A stretch of 64,000 bases of DNA from an uncultured Clostridia bacterium (GTDB lineage: Bacteria > Bacillota > Clostridia > Christensenellales > Borkfalkiaceae), in assembly GCA_944363645.1 (NCBI GenBank), contig CALVUR010000001.1:1-64000 (forward strand), given 5' to 3'. How positions within the stretch are numbered: the first letter of the stretch is position 1; each line of letters starts with the position of its first letter. Shown in pieces: positions 9,014 through 19,649 of the stretch. Under the pieces are notes generated by a model. It was given only the letters and a program-made list of their open reading frames with translations. It ran no database searches and was not told the DNA's origin. The translations under genes and the position numbers were made by a program.

Positions 9014-9601
9014 ATGGCACTTATTCCATACGTTATACAAGATACCGGTAAAGGCGAACGCTCTTACGACATTTATTCTCGTTTGTTAGAAGATAGAATT
9101 ATCTTTTTATCGGGCGAAATTGACGATGCAATGGCAAATACAATCGTTGCACAACTTATTTATCTTGAATCGGACAACCCAACTAAGCCTATCAGTATGT
9201 ATATAAATAGCCCCGGCGGAAGCGTTTCAGCAGGTCTTGCTATTTACGATACAATGAAATATATAAGATGTGATGTTTCAACCGTTTGTATCGGTATGGC
9301 TGCAAGCATGGCTGCAGTAATTTTATCAAGCGGTACACCGGGTAAACGTTACTGCTTACAAAACAGTGAAGTAATGATTCACCAACCACTTGGCGGTATG
9401 CAAGGTCAGGCAAGTGATATCAAGATTCACGCAGAGCACATTTTAAAATTAAAAAATAAACTTAACAAGATTTTGGCACAAAATACCGGTAAACCACTTT
9501 CTGTTATCGAACAAGATACAGACCGTGATAACTATTTTGATGCCGAAGAGGCTTTAGAATACGGTTTAATTGATAGAATTTTTTCAAGCAGAGACCTTTA
9601 A
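9014..9601 (+). CDS. clpP: ATP-dependent Clp protease proteolytic subunit
   Basis: ClpP forms the double heptameric barrel that degrades substrates unfolded by ClpX or ClpC; both ATPases are encoded in this window. At 195 residues it is of standard length, with the full Ser-His-Asp triad: S98 in GMAASMA, H123 in MIHQP and D172 in TDRDNYF. There is little or no propeptide. A GGTAGGTG-type ribosome-binding site precedes the ATG. The stop codon overlaps the AAGGAGG ribosome-binding site of clpX, indicating translational coupling. Confidence 0.98.
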   Translation: MALIPYVIQDTGKGERSYDIYSRLLEDRIIFLSGEIDDAMANTIVAQLIYLESDNPTKPISMYINSPGGSVSAGLAIYDTMKYIRCDVSTVCIGMAASMAAVILSSGTPGKRYCLQNSEVMIHQPLGGMQGQASDIKIHAEHILKLKNKLNKILAQNTGKPLSVIEQDTDRDNYFDAEEALEYGLIDRIFSSRDL

Positions 9602-9610
9602 GGAGGTATA

Positions 9611-10849
9611 ATGAACAATAACATATTTACCGAGAATTGCTGTTCTTTCTGCGGTAAACCCAAAGAAAGAGTAAAAACTTTAGTTGCTGGTCCAAATGGT
9701 TTACACATTTGTGATGAATGCGTTGCCCTTTGTCAAGATATTTTAAGGGAAAACGATAAAAAAAAGGCGACTGAAACTTTTACACTTTTGAAACCGCATG
9801 AAATTAAAAGCGAACTTGACAAGTATATAATTGGTCAGGATAAGGCGAAAAAAGTTCTCTCTGTGGCTGTTTACAACCATTATAAACGTGTAAACATGCT
9901 TGCCGATGCTAAAAAAGATAAAGAAGAAACTGAAATCAATAAAAGTAATGTCTTATTGTTAGGGCAAACAGGATGCGGTAAAACTTTGCTTGCGAGCACT
10001 CTTGCTAAAATTTTAAATGTTCCGTTTGCCGTTGCGGACGCAACCACTTTAACAGAAGCTGGTTATGTTGGCGAAGATGTTGAAAACATTTTGTTAAAAC
10101 TCATACAAAATGCAGATTACGACATTGCTCGTGCAGAAAAGGGCATTATTTACATTGACGAAATCGATAAGATTGCAAGAAAAAGCGAAAATGTATCAAT
10201 TACAAGGGATGTTTCGGGCGAAGGCGTTCAACAAGCACTTTTAAAGATTATTGAAAGCACTATTGCCAATGTTCCACCACAAGGCGGAAGAAAACACCCA
10301 CAACAAGAACTTATAAGAATTGACACAACAAATATTTTATTTATTTTTGGTGGCGCATTTGTCGGCTTAGATAAAATTATTGCAAAGCGTAAAGAAAATT
10401 CTGGCATGGGCTTTGATGCTCAAGTTACAGATAAAACGGAAGTAGTTGACGACTATTTTACCGAAGTTCAGCCACAAGACCTTATTAAATACGGTTTAAT
10501 TCCTGAATTTGTTGGCAGAATTCCAATTACAGTTGCACTTAACGCACTTGATGAAACGGCTTTGGTCAAAATTATGACCGAACCTAAAAACGCTATTGTT
10601 AAACAATATAAAAAATTGTTGAGCGTTGACCAAGTTGATTTAGATGTTAAAGACGATGCTTTGCAAGAAATCGCTAAAAAAGCAATTACCCTTAAAACGG
10701 GCGCAAGGGGACTAAGAACTATTTTTGAAAACCTTATGCTTGATGTTATGTACGATATTCCTACCGATACAACAATTTCAAAAGTTATTATCGATAAGGA
10801 AGTTGTAAACGGCAACAAAAAGCCCGACCTTGTCAAAAAAATAGCATAA
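9611..10849 (+). CDS. clpX: ATP-dependent Clp protease ATP-binding subunit ClpX
   Basis: ClpX is the AAA+ unfoldase that feeds tagged proteins to ClpP. The 412-residue protein has the N-terminal zinc-binding domain (CSFC near residue 12 and CDEC near residue 37), Walker A GQTGCGKT near 119 (most ClpX have GPTGSGKT), pore loop GYVGEDVEN near 150, Walker [10 protein letters not shown] near 183, the RKH loop GGRKHPQQE near 226 and an IGF-type ClpP-docking loop region after 240. A consensus AAGGAGG ribosome-binding site lies in front of the ATG. No lon gene follows, unlike in Bacillus. Confidence 0.98.
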   Translation: MNNNIFTENCCSFCGKPKERVKTLVAGPNGLHICDECVALCQDILRENDKKKATETFTLLKPHEIKSELDKYIIGQDKAKKVLSVAVYNHYKRVNMLADAKKDKEETEINKSNVLLLGQTGCGKTLLASTLAKILNVPFAVADATTLTEAGYVGEDVENILLKLIQNADYDIARAEKGIIYIDEIDKIARKSENVSITRDVSGEGVQQALLKIIESTIANVPPQGGRKHPQQELIRIDTTNILFIFGGAFVGLDKIIAKRKENSGMGFDAQVTDKTEVVDDYFTEVQPQDLIKYGLIPEFVGRIPITVALNALDETALVKIMTEPKNAIVKQYKKLLSVDQVDLDVKDDALQEIAKKAITLKTGARGLRTIFENLMLDVMYDIPTDTTISKVIIDKEVVNGNKKPDLVKKIA

Positions 10850-10858
10850 AATAAAGTT

Positions 10859-10895
10859 AAAGCCACGGCGTTTTTGCTGTGGCTTTTGTTTTTTT
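10859..10895 (+). terminator. Terminator of tig-clpP-clpX
   Basis: An 11-bp stem with one G:T pair (10859-10869 with 10876-10886) and a 6-base loop is followed by a T-rich tract. Confidence 0.85.
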
Positions 10896-10932
10896 GTATA
10901 AATTTATAGGTTGACAGTTGCTTTCCCTATAT

Positions 10933-10972
10933 AAATTAGTTCAAAAAGGGCATAAAAAGCACTAATTTTTTT
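10933..10972 (+). other. Terminator-like hairpin upstream of asnS
   Basis: An 8-bp AT-rich stem (AAATTAGT at 10933-10940 with 10961-10968) closes a 20-base loop and is followed by more T residues. A TTGACA at 10912-10917 lies just upstream. It could be an attenuator in a longer asnS leader or a second terminator for clpX. There are no T-box sequences here. Confidence 0.35.
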
Positions 10973-10991
10973 GTATATTTTATTTTTATAG

Positions 10992-11020
10992 TTGTTTTTT
11001 ACTTAAAATAATGTTATTAT
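10992..11020 (+). promoter_or_regulatory. Possible promoter for asnS-rnc-smc-ftsY unit
   Basis: TTGTTT (10992-10997), 17 bp, then TATTAT (11015-11020), about 50 bp before the asnS ATG. The area is very AT-rich, so other placements are possible. Confidence 0.4.
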
Positions 11021-11069
11021 ATAGTATATACATTTTAATATGGCGAAGTATGTTCGCAAAGGGTATTAT

Positions 11070-12467
11070 ATGGAAAAAAGAATTACCATTAAACAGATTT
11101 TTAGAAATACAAGTGAATACGCTGGTAAAGAAATTACCGTAATGGGCTGGGCAAGAACTATACGTGATTCAAAGTCCTTTGGTTTTATTGAATTAAATGA
11201 CGGTAGTTTTTTCAAAAATTTACAGGTAGTTGTTGAAAGTGCAAACCTATCTAATTATGAAGATATCGTAAAACAAAATGTAGGCGCATCATTTATTGTA
11301 AAGGGCGTTTTGGTTTTAACACCAGAAGCAAAACAACCATTTGAATTAAAGGCGACTGAAGTAAAAGTTGAAGGTACTTCTACACCAGATTACCCATTAC
11401 AGAAAAAACGCCACACAGTTGAATATTTAAGGGAAATTGCTTATTTAAGACCAAGGACAAACTTATTTTCAGCAGTTTTCCGTGTAAGAAGTGAAGCCGC
11501 TTACGCAATTCATAAATTCTTTAACGAACAAGGTTTTGTTTATGTTCATACCCCAATTATTACAGGTAGCGACTGCGAGGGTGCTGGCGAAATGTTCCAA
11601 GTTACAACCCTTGATATGGCTAAACCAAAACTCGATAAAGATGGCAAAATCGATTATAAAGAAGACTTTTTCGGTGTAAAGGCATCACTTACAGTATCAG
11701 GTCAGTTAAACGCTGAAACTTACGCTTTAAGTTTTGGTAATGTTTACACATTTGGACCTACTTTCCGTGCGGAAAAATCAAATACTGCACGTCATGCGGC
11801 AGAATTTTGGATGATTGAACCAGAAATGGCTTTTGCCGACTTAAATGACGATATGGACATGGCTGAAAAGATGGTTAAATACATCATCAACTATGTTATG
11901 AATTCATGCCCAGAAGAACTTGAATTCTTAAATAAATTTGTGGATAATGGCTTACTTGACAGACTTAACAATGTTGTAAATAACGAATTTGTTCGCTTAA
12001 CTTACACAGAAGCCATTTCTATTTTGGAAAAACATAAAGATAAGTTTGAATTCCCGGTATTCTGGGGGTGCGATTTACAAAGCGAACACGAACGTTATCT
12101 TACCGAAGTTGTTTACCAAAAACCTGTATTTTTGACCGATTATCCAAAGGAAATCAAGGCATTTTACATGCGCTTAAACGATGACGGCAAGACTGTTGCT
12201 GCAAGCGACCTGTTAGTACCCGGCATCGGCGAACTTATCGGCGGTAGTCAACGTGAAGAAAGACTTGATGTCTTAAAACAGAAAATGAAAGACTTCAATT
12301 TAAACGAAGAAGATTACTGGTGGTACTTAAATTTAAGAAAGTTTGGCGGTGTAACACACTCTGGTTTCGGTCTTGGCTTTGAAAGAATGGTTATGTATCT
12401 AACGGGCGTTTCAAACATCCGTGATGTAATTCCATTCCCAAGAACAGTTGATAATCTTAACTATTAA
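11070..12467 (+). CDS. asnS: Asparaginyl-tRNA synthetase
   Basis: Class II synthetase that charges tRNA-Asn. The 465-residue protein has an N-terminal OB-fold anticodon-binding domain (about 10-110; [19 protein letters not shown]), the class II motif 2 region with [23 protein letters not shown], and motif 3 [15 protein letters not shown] near the C-terminus. The insertion before [10 protein letters not shown] and the C-terminal FPRT fit AsnRS rather than AspRS. The reading frame extends to an ATG at 11040, but only the ATG at 11070 has a ribosome-binding site (AAAGGG). rnc starts 2 bp after the stop codon, so it heads a seven-gene packed unit. Confidence 0.95.
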   Translation: MEKRITIKQIFRNTSEYAGKEITVMGWARTIRDSKSFGFIELNDGSFFKNLQVVVESANLSNYEDIVKQNVGASFIVKGVLVLTPEAKQPFELKATEVKVEGTSTPDYPLQKKRHTVEYLREIAYLRPRTNLFSAVFRVRSEAAYAIHKFFNEQGFVYVHTPIITGSDCEGAGEMFQVTTLDMAKPKLDKDGKIDYKEDFFGVKASLTVSGQLNAETYALSFGNVYTFGPTFRAEKSNTARHAAEFWMIEPEMAFADLNDDMDMAEKMVKYIINYVMNSCPEELEFLNKFVDNGLLDRLNNVVNNEFVRLTYTEAISILEKHKDKFEFPVFWGCDLQSEHERYLTEVVYQKPVFLTDYPKEIKAFYMRLNDDGKTVAASDLLVPGIGELIGGSQREERLDVLKQKMKDFNLNEEDYWWYLNLRKFGGVTHSGFGLGFERMVMYLTGVSNIRDVIPFPRTVDNLNY

Positions 12468-12469
12468 TC

Positions 12470-13171
12470 ATGGAATTTAACTATAAAGACTGCGAAAGGC
12501 TTATAGGCTATGAATTTAAAGATAAATCCCTTCTTATAAACGCATTTACCCATTCTTCTTACACAAACGAGCATAAAGATTTTAGTTCTAACGAACGGCT
12601 TGAATTTTTAGGCGATTCTATTTTGGGTTTTGTTATTACAGAAGCGCTTTATCAAACCTTTCCTTTTGACGATGAAGGCGATTTGACCTTAAAAAAACAA
12701 GCGCTTGTATCTAAAACACCTTTATCAAACGCCATAATTAAAGCGGGACTTGATAAGTTTTTAATTTTGGGCGAAGGCGAAAGATACAAGCAAAATAAAA
12801 TTAACCTTGCAGAAAATCTATTTGAAGCAATAGTTGCTGTAATTTATTTAGACGGTGGCATTGAACCTACTAAAAAATTCATTTTTAGCCATTTAAATAT
12901 TAAAGAAGTTAAAATTGAAGAACAAAAAAAGGATCAGTTAATAGATTATAAGTCAAGGTTACTTTATCATGTGCAAAAGGAAAAATTGGGCGATATAGAT
13001 TATTTTGAAGTATCAAGAACGGGTCCTTCACACAAACCAACCTTTGTTATGGCGGTAAAGGTTGGCAATAAAGTTATCGCCACGGCACAAGGCTCTTCAC
13101 ACAAAGAAGGGGAAAAATTGGCTGCAAAATCAGCCCTTAAAATTTTACAAAGCGAGGAAAATGTGCTTTGA
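12470..13171 (+). CDS. rnc: Ribonuclease III
   Basis: RNase III cuts double-stranded RNA, in rRNA maturation and in turnover of structured or antisense RNA. The 233-residue protein has the catalytic domain with signature NERLEFLGDSILGFVITEALY (about residues 41-61) and a second acidic set at AENLFEAIVAVIYLDGG (about 115-131), followed by a C-terminal double-stranded RNA-binding domain (about 155-230). It starts two bases after asnS without a clear ribosome-binding site, suggesting translational coupling, and its stop overlaps the smc start. The rnc-smc-ftsY order is conserved in Firmicutes. Confidence 0.96.
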   Translation: MEFNYKDCERLIGYEFKDKSLLINAFTHSSYTNEHKDFSSNERLEFLGDSILGFVITEALYQTFPFDDEGDLTLKKQALVSKTPLSNAIIKAGLDKFLILGEGERYKQNKINLAENLFEAIVAVIYLDGGIEPTKKFIFSHLNIKEVKIEEQKKDQLIDYKSRLLYHVQKEKLGDIDYFEVSRTGPSHKPTFVMAVKVGNKVIATAQGSSHKEGEKLAAKSALKILQSEENVL

Positions 13172-16100
13172 ATTTTGAAAAGATAGAAATGTCCGGCTTT
13201 AAATCGTTTGCGGACAAGGTTGAAATTACTTTTGATAACGGCGTTACGGGTATCGTTGGTCCTAACGGGTGCGGTAAGTCTAACATTGCCGATGCTGTTA
13301 GATGGGTATTAGGTGAACAATCTGCAAAAACATTGCGTGGTTCAAGCATGACCGACGTAATTTTTGCTGGCACGCAATCAAGAAAATCACTTTCTTATTG
13401 CGAAGTTTCACTATACTTTGACAACACCAACCGTATTTTCAAAAGTTGCGACTATAACGAAGTTATTTTAACCCGTAAACTTTTTAGAAGTGGTGAAAGT
13501 GAATATTACGTAAACAAACAACCCTCACTTTTAAGGGAAATTGTAAGACTTTTACACGAATGTGGTGTATCTAAAAATGGTTACTCCATCATCGGTCAAG
13601 GTAAGGTTAGTGAAATCTTAAACTCTAAACCTGAAGATAGGCGTATCATATTTGAAGAAGCCGTTGGTATTGCTCAAGCAAAGGCGAAAAAACTTGAAAC
13701 TGAAAGAAAACTTGACCGTGTACAAGAAAACTTGGTCAGGATTTTTGACGTTACATCAGTTCACGAGAAAAACCTTGAGCCTTTAAGAAAATCTTGCGAA
13801 AAGACTAAACTTTTCTTGGAATTATCTAACCAACTTAAATACCACGAAATCAACAACTATCTTTATAAATATGATAACGCAAGTACTATAAAAGATAGAA
13901 TTAATACACGTATTCAAGGTTTGGACGAAGAATTCCAGTTAAGAAACGCTGAACTTGACCAAACTAACAATTTATATAAATCTCATACAGAAGAACGTTC
14001 TAATTCAGACGTTAAAATTCACGATTTAAACGAACAATTACTTGAAGTAAGTTTGCAACAAGAAAAACTTTCAGGTACAACAAGCGTTTATAATGAAAGA
14101 ATTTCATATTTTAAGTCGGAAATTGAGCGTTTAAGCGACCAAATTGAAAATAACAATGATGGCATTGAACAAGATACAAAAGCCATCAATGATTTAAAAG
14201 ATTCTTTGGCTAAATTTACCCAAGAAAAGGAAACAATCGCATCAAAAATCAAAGATTTAGAAGGCGAATTGTCAAGCATTATGGTTGCCATTCAGCGTGA
14301 TGAAAGCGCTGCGTTTCAGGCACAAAGCACAATGCTTAAAGCGGCTGAAAATTTAGCAGATATCAGTAAAAATATCGGTTCATTAGACAAAGAAAAATCA
14401 TTTATTACCGATAAGCAAAATGAAATCATTACAAAAGTAAATGAATTAACTTCAGCACGCAAAGGTTTAGAAGCAGAAAAAGCAAGAATTTTACAAGAAA
14501 TTAGTGAAAGCGAAACTTTGCAAGCGAAACTTAATGATACCATTGCTCGTTTAGAAAAAGAAATTTCTGACGGTAATAATAAGATATCAGAACTTTCAAA
14601 CCGTATCTATAAATTAGGTATGGACATATCTGCACTCGAAACAAACAAAAAGGTTTACGAAGGCTTAAAAGATAGTTTTGAAGGTTACCCAACATCAGTA
14701 AAACGCTTAATGCTTTCCGCAAAGGAAAATCAAGCATTAAATTCAAGAATCAAAGGCGTTGTTGCAAGCATCATTAAAACTGATAAAAAGTACGAAATCG
14801 CTGTTGAAACTGCGCTTGGTAACGCAGTACAAAATATCGTTACAGCAACACCAGAAGATGCTCAATACTTAATTGAGTACTTAAAACGCAATGAAGGTGG
14901 TAGGGTAACATTTTTACCTGTATCTTCAGTAAGACCTCACATTGACGGCGCAGAGATCAATTCTGCATTAAGCGATAAAGGTGCTCAAGGTTTAGCAACA
15001 AAACTTGTAAACTTTGATCCTTACTATGAAAATGTAGTAAGATTTTTACTTGGCAATACTTTAGTTGTTGATTCCATTGACAACGGTGTTACAATCGCTA
15101 AAAAGCACAGATTTTCCTTCAAAATTGTTACTTTAGATGGCGATGTAATCAACCCATCTGGTTCATTGACGGGTGGTTCAAGGCGTCAAAATCAAACTAA
15201 CTTGCTATCTTCAGAAAGAATGATTGAAAAATTCACTGAAGACATCAAAGTTAGAAAGCAAGAACTTCAAAAAGTTACCGATAATAAGGACTTATTGATG
15301 AAAACTTGCAACGATAACGTTGATAAGTTGGATGAGTTAAACGCTCAATTACAAACTAATAAGCAAAACTATTCTGCTTTAAAGGTTAAATTAGCAAGTT
15401 ATCAAAGTTTAATTGATACAAACGAAGCCGAATTATCGCAATATAATGAACAAATTCAGGTAGTTACCGCAAGACTTGAAGAAATTACCAATGAATTTGT
15501 ACATATTGAAGAAGGTAATAAACAACTTATCGAAGAAAAAAATAGTGCGTCTACCGATGCTTTAAAACACCAAAATGAAAATGAGCAGAGAAAGGAAAGA
15601 CGTGATAAAATTGTAAACGAAATTACCGATTCAAGAACACGTCAAACTTATTTAGATGGTGAAATTAAGTCGGCAAATAGCGATATTGTTAGACTTGAAT
15701 CTGATTTGCAAGACCGCAAAGATGCCATTGAACGTGATAAACAGATTATTGAAACAGATAACGGAATTATTAAAAACTTCTATGCTGAAATCAATCGTAT
15801 CACGGCTGAAGCAGAAGAAAGTTCGGGCATTAAGGACATAAGGGAAAAACTTCATGCCGAAGAACAAAGAAGAAGCGATCTTGATAGGATGATCGAACAA
15901 GACAACTTAAAACGTGATTTTTTAGTTGCCGAAATTACAAAGATTACCGATAAAAAACACCAAGAAGAAATTGAAATTTCAAGGGTTGACAGTGAACTTG
16001 AATACATGCGTCAGCGTGTTGAAGAAGAGTACAATGAAACTTATGAAACTTGCGTAAGTTTAAAAGACCCTGAATACGATATAACCAATTCTAACGAAGA

Positions 16101-16755
16101 GATTACAAGGTTAAAACGTAGAATTTCTTCACTTGGCGGTATCAACGCAAACGCTATTCAAGAGTACGAACAGTTAAGTGCTGAATATCAAGAATTGGTT
16201 ACCCAAAAAGAAGACCTTGAAAAGGCTCAAGCCGACTTAAAAGAAGCGTTAAATGCGATTAGAAATGAAATGCTTTCTGAATTTAACGCCGGCTTTGAAG
16301 AGATTAGAAAACACTTCCAACAAATCTTTAAAGAATTGTTTGGTGGTGGTAGGGCAGACTTACTTTTAGACTATTCTAATGCAGACGATCCATTAAACGC
16401 AGGTGTTGAAATCGTTGCCGAACCGCCCGGAAAGAAGTTACAAAAAATCTCACTTTTATCTGGTGGTGAAATGGCGCTTACCGCTATTGCGATCTTGTTT
16501 GCTATTTTGAAACTTCGTCCAATGCCTTTCTGCGTTCTCGACGAAATCGAAGCGCCACTTGATGACGCCAACGTTGAAAGATTTGCAAGGTATTTAAAGA
16601 AGTTCTCAAACGAAACACAATTCATTGTTATTACCCACAAAAAGGTTACAATGGAACTTGCAGATGCACTATTTGGTGTTACGATGCAAGAAAAAGGTGT
16701 ATCAAAAATCGTATCAGTTAAATTGAGCGATATTAACGAAACTATGGCCGATTAA
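13168..16755 (+). CDS. smc: Chromosome segregation protein SMC
   Basis: SMC is the ATPase that, with ScpA and ScpB, extrudes DNA loops and organises replicated chromosomes. The 1195-residue protein has the N-terminal Walker A GPNGCGKSN (about 32-40), a long coiled coil, a hinge near 505-660 (from YEGLKDSFEGYPTSVKRLM), a second coiled coil, and the C-terminal head with signature LLSGGEMALTAIAILFAI near 1100 and Walker B FCVLDEIEAPLDD near 1127. The start is a TTG overlapping the rnc TGA; the first strand NFEKIEMSGFKSFADK of the ATPase fold requires this start, and GAGG is correctly placed. ftsY follows after 9 bp. Confidence 0.97.
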   Translation: MNFEKIEMSGFKSFADKVEITFDNGVTGIVGPNGCGKSNIADAVRWVLGEQSAKTLRGSSMTDVIFAGTQSRKSLSYCEVSLYFDNTNRIFKSCDYNEVILTRKLFRSGESEYYVNKQPSLLREIVRLLHECGVSKNGYSIIGQGKVSEILNSKPEDRRIIFEEAVGIAQAKAKKLETERKLDRVQENLVRIFDVTSVHEKNLEPLRKSCEKTKLFLELSNQLKYHEINNYLYKYDNASTIKDRINTRIQGLDEEFQLRNAELDQTNNLYKSHTEERSNSDVKIHDLNEQLLEVSLQQEKLSGTTSVYNERISYFKSEIERLSDQIENNNDGIEQDTKAINDLKDSLAKFTQEKETIASKIKDLEGELSSIMVAIQRDESAAFQAQSTMLKAAENLADISKNIGSLDKEKSFITDKQNEIITKVNELTSARKGLEAEKARILQEISESETLQAKLNDTIARLEKEISDGNNKISELSNRIYKLGMDISALETNKKVYEGLKDSFEGYPTSVKRLMLSAKENQALNSRIKGVVASIIKTDKKYEIAVETALGNAVQNIVTATPEDAQYLIEYLKRNEGGRVTFLPVSSVRPHIDGAEINSALSDKGAQGLATKLVNFDPYYENVVRFLLGNTLVVDSIDNGVTIAKKHRFSFKIVTLDGDVINPSGSLTGGSRRQNQTNLLSSERMIEKFTEDIKVRKQELQKVTDNKDLLMKTCNDNVDKLDELNAQLQTNKQNYSALKVKLASYQSLIDTNEAELSQYNEQIQVVTARLEEITNEFVHIEEGNKQLIEEKNSASTDALKHQNENEQRKERRDKIVNEITDSRTRQTYLDGEIKSANSDIVRLESDLQDRKDAIERDKQIIETDNGIIKNFYAEINRITAEAEESSGIKDIREKLHAEEQRRSDLDRMIEQDNLKRDFLVAEITKITDKKHQEEIEISRVDSELEYMRQRVEEEYNETYETCVSLKDPEYDITNSNEEITRLKRRISSLGGINANAIQEYEQLSAEYQELVTQKEDLEKAQADLKEALNAIRNEMLSEFNAGFEEIRKHFQQIFKELFGGGRADLLLDYSNADDPLNAGVEIVAEPPGKKLQKISLLSGGEMALTAIAILFAILKLRPMPFCVLDEIEAPLDDANVERFARYLKKFSNETQFIVITHKKVTMELADALFGVTMQEKGVSKIVSVKLSDINETMAD

Positions 16756-16764
16756 GGAGCGTAA

Positions 16765-17661
16765 ATGGGATTTTTTTCTAAATTAAAAGAATCATTAATA
16801 AAGACAAAATCTGCGATTTCATCAAAGATTTCACAGATTTTTACGAAGGACAAAATCGGTGATGATTTTTATGACGATTTATTGGACATACTTATATCGT
16901 CAGACATTTCTGTTAATACTGCAGAAAGAATTATCGATGACTTACACGAAAAAATGAAAAAGGAAAAAGTTTCCGACAAAGAAGTTGTTTTATCACAGTT
17001 AAGGGAAGTTATAAAAGAAACGCTTGATTCTTGTGATCCTGTCGAAATTAAATTCCCAGCGGTAATTATGGTTATCGGTGTAAACGGTGTAGGAAAAACA
17101 ACTTCTATCGGTAAACTTGCCAATTACTACACTAAACAAGGTAAGCAAGTTACCATTGCCGCAGCCGACACATTTAGGGCTGCTGCGACAGAACAACTTG
17201 ATGTTTGGGCTGAAAGGGCAAAGGTAAGAATTATTAAGCAAGGCGAAGGCGGTGATCCTTCTGCTGTTGTTTTCGATGCTGTAAATTCTGTTAAATCTAA
17301 AAAGGCAGACCTTTTAATCATTGATACTGCCGGCAGACTTCATGTTAAAGCAAACCTTATGGAAGAATTGAAGAAAATGTCAAGGGTTGTTGCAAAAGAA
17401 TATCCCCAAGCAAACTTCTATAAGTTTATTGTTTTAGATGCTACAACCGGTCAAAATTCATTTTCACAAGTGGAATTATTTAATGAAGCAGTTGGCATTG
17501 ACGGCATAATTTTAACCAAACTTGACGGCTCAGCAAAAGGTGGCTTTATTTTATCGCTCGCTGACGAATTACAAGTACCTGTAAGTTTTGTTGGCGTTGG
17601 TGAAAAAATTGATGATATCGTAATGTTCGATACACAAGAATTTGCTGAAGGTTTAGTTTGA
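16765..17661 (+). CDS. ftsY: Signal recognition particle receptor FtsY
   Basis: FtsY is the membrane-associated SRP receptor GTPase that docks ribosomes translating membrane proteins to the Sec translocon. The 298-residue protein is essentially the NG domain, with only a short basic N-terminal stretch and no long acidic A domain, as in many Firmicutes. Motifs: G1 GVNGVGKTTSIGKLA near residue 95, DTFRAAATEQL near 133, G3 DTAGRLHVK near 190, and G4 TKLDGSAKGG near 250. The Bacillus partners ylxM and ffh do not follow; instead three envelope-type genes continue the unit. Confidence 0.97.
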   Translation: MGFFSKLKESLIKTKSAISSKISQIFTKDKIGDDFYDDLLDILISSDISVNTAERIIDDLHEKMKKEKVSDKEVVLSQLREVIKETLDSCDPVEIKFPAVIMVIGVNGVGKTTSIGKLANYYTKQGKQVTIAAADTFRAAATEQLDVWAERAKVRIIKQGEGGDPSAVVFDAVNSVKSKKADLLIIDTAGRLHVKANLMEELKKMSRVVAKEYPQANFYKFIVLDATTGQNSFSQVELFNEAVGIDGIILTKLDGSAKGGFILSLADELQVPVSFVGVGEKIDDIVMFDTQEFAEGLV

Positions 17662-17676
17662 TTGGTAGATGAAACT

Positions 17677-18972
17677 ATGAGTATATTTTCTAAAAAAAAG
17701 ACGACATGGTTTCCGCTTGACAATGCGGCAAAAATATATCCGCCAACGGCAAATTCACGTCGTCCACATGTATTTTGTTTTTCTGCAATACTTGATGGCG
17801 AAATAGAGCCTGATATCTTGAAAATCGCCGTTCAAAAGGTGTTAAACCATTACCCCAGTTTTAAAACAAGACTAAAACGTGGGGCTTTTTGGTATTATTT
17901 AGAAGAAAATAAAAAACCGATTAAAGTATTCGAAGAACAACCTTACTATTTAAAACAAATAAATTACAAGAAAAATAACGATTTTTTGTTTGAAGTAATG
18001 TATATAAGGAACAAAATAACCGTTAAATTTTTCCACGCACTAACAGACGGCACCGGCGGTTTTAAATTTTTCTCTGAAATCTTAATTGAATACCTTGCCC
18101 AGCAAGGTCATAATTTTGATTTGGAAGAAAAGGTTAAGCCCATTGACGAGCCGTCAAATATGTTTAGTAGTGATGATAGTTTCCGCACTTACGAAAATAA
18201 TGTGAAAAATAAGGTTGAAAAACCGCCCAGACCATACGCAATAAAGGGCACACCTTTTGATTATGACGGCTGTGGTATGATAACTGCGGAATTTAATATC
18301 GAAGATATAAAGCGTTTGGCAAAAGAAGTTGGCGTTTCAATTACAAGTTATTTAGCATCAGTTTATTCTTATTCTGTGTACGAATCTTTCTTAAAGGATA
18401 AACAATACGGCAACACATTGGTTACCGTTTTAGTGCCATGTAATTTACGTAATAAATATGGCGGTGAAACAATGCGAAACTTTTCCATGTTTGCACGTGT
18501 AATGAAGAATTGGAACAAAGATCCGTCTACTATAGAAAAATTTGCTTTAAGCGCACAAGAACAGATTTTAGAAGGAACTACTAAGGAAAAACTTGATAAA
18601 ATCATACACGATAATGTTAAAACAGAGAAAAACTTTTTAATAAAAATTACACCTTTATTTTTGAAAAATCTTATTATGCGTTTAGCGTATATTAAGGTGG
18701 GTGAAAACCTTCAAACGGTTGATTTTTCTAACTTAGGTTTGGTAAATTTGCCTGAAGGTATAAATAATTACGTTAAAAAAATTACATTTGCTATTGCACC
18801 AACTTTTTCATGCGGGCATCAAACGGGTGTAATCGGTTATAATGGCAAACTTTACATCACGTTTTCACGCAATTACACCGAAACCTATATTGAAAAAAAC
18901 TTCATTCGCTTTTTTACAGAAAAGGGGATCGATGTTAAAGTTGATAGCAATTATTGGGAGAGTCGCTTGTGA
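17677..18972 (+). CDS. Alcohol acetyltransferase/condensation-domain-like protein
   Basis: A 431-residue protein resembling the putative alcohol acetyltransferases of Firmicutes, a branch of the chloramphenicol acetyltransferase/condensation-domain fold. The sign is FFHALTDGTGGFKFFSEI near residue 112, the HxxxDG-type catalytic motif; the C-terminal half has GYNGKLYITFSRNYTE, like the bridging strand of that fold. Family members are expected to move acyl groups between a thioester and an alcohol or amine, but I cannot name the substrate. I use the ATG at 17677; a TTG at 17662 directly after the ftsY stop has a GAAGG upstream and is also possible. It overlaps the next gene by 4 bp, so the two are translationally coupled. 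Confidence 0.72.
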   Translation: MSIFSKKKTTWFPLDNAAKIYPPTANSRRPHVFCFSAILDGEIEPDILKIAVQKVLNHYPSFKTRLKRGAFWYYLEENKKPIKVFEEQPYYLKQINYKKNNDFLFEVMYIRNKITVKFFHALTDGTGGFKFFSEILIEYLAQQGHNFDLEEKVKPIDEPSNMFSSDDSFRTYENNVKNKVEKPPRPYAIKGTPFDYDGCGMITAEFNIEDIKRLAKEVGVSITSYLASVYSYSVYESFLKDKQYGNTLVTVLVPCNLRNKYGGETMRNFSMFARVMKNWNKDPSTIEKFALSAQEQILEGTTKEKLDKIIHDNVKTEKNFLIKITPLFLKNLIMRLAYIKVGENLQTVDFSNLGLVNLPEGINNYVKKITFAIAPTFSCGHQTGVIGYNGKLYITFSRNYTETYIEKNFIRFFTEKGIDVKVDSNYWESRL

Positions 18973-19643
18973 AATATTGTAAATATTGTAAAACCAAAAT
19001 TGACACAGCAAACGACTTTTGTCCGCTCTGTTTTAACCACATTGAAGAGATAGATAACTCGTCAGAAATGTTCTATACGCCGCGCAAAACAAACGATTCT
19101 TCTGATAAAATCAAGCATTTTATCGTAAAATTGTTTTTGTTTTTGTCGATTTGCGCAATAATTACTTGCTTTATCGCAAATTATCTTGTAAACTTCAACA
19201 TTCAATGGTTTTGGCTTGTTGGCTTTGGCATTTTATATGTATGGGTGCTTATTGCACACACCATTATGTCAAGACAATCTGTCTTTAAGAAGATATTTTT
19301 ACAAATAATTTCTATTGCTCTAATTTTATATTTTTCAGAACGAATTTCTGCCTCACACGACTGGCTTTTACAATATGTATTCCCGTCAGTTTCATTTTCA
19401 ATTATATTAGTTTTAACAATAATTTTACTAACCGATAAAAACAAAAGTGCAAGCGTAATTGGTTTTATGTTTATCATTTTATTGCTTTTTACCGTTTCAT
19501 TACTTTTACTTATCTTTAATTTAGTACAATTTAAATTGTTAAATTTAATAAATTGTATACTTTGTTTCTTAACCATTTTGGCGTATTTCATTTTTGGTTA
19601 TCACGCCATTAAACAAGATTTATCTAAAAAATTTCATTTATAA
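18969..19643 (+). CDS. Zinc-ribbon membrane protein (DUF6320-like)
   Basis: A 224-residue protein with an N-terminal zinc ribbon (CKYC and CPLC pairs within the first 25 residues) and about six hydrophobic segments covering the rest. This layout, next to an alcohol-acetyltransferase-like gene, matches what I recall of the DUF6320 family; that identification is from memory. The chosen GTG at 18969 forms a GTGA overlap with the preceding stop and has GGGAG about 10 bp upstream; a TTG at 18954 lies further out. It is likely a membrane partner of the acyltransferase. No enzymatic motif is visible. Confidence 0.7.
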   Translation: MKYCKYCKTKIDTANDFCPLCFNHIEEIDNSSEMFYTPRKTNDSSDKIKHFIVKLFLFLSICAIITCFIANYLVNFNIQWFWLVGFGILYVWVLIAHTIMSRQSVFKKIFLQIISIALILYFSERISASHDWLLQYVFPSVSFSIILVLTIILLTDKNKSASVIGFMFIILLLFTVSLLLLIFNLVQFKLLNLINCILCFLTILAYFIFGYHAIKQDLSKKFHL

Positions 19644-19649
19644 TTTAGT

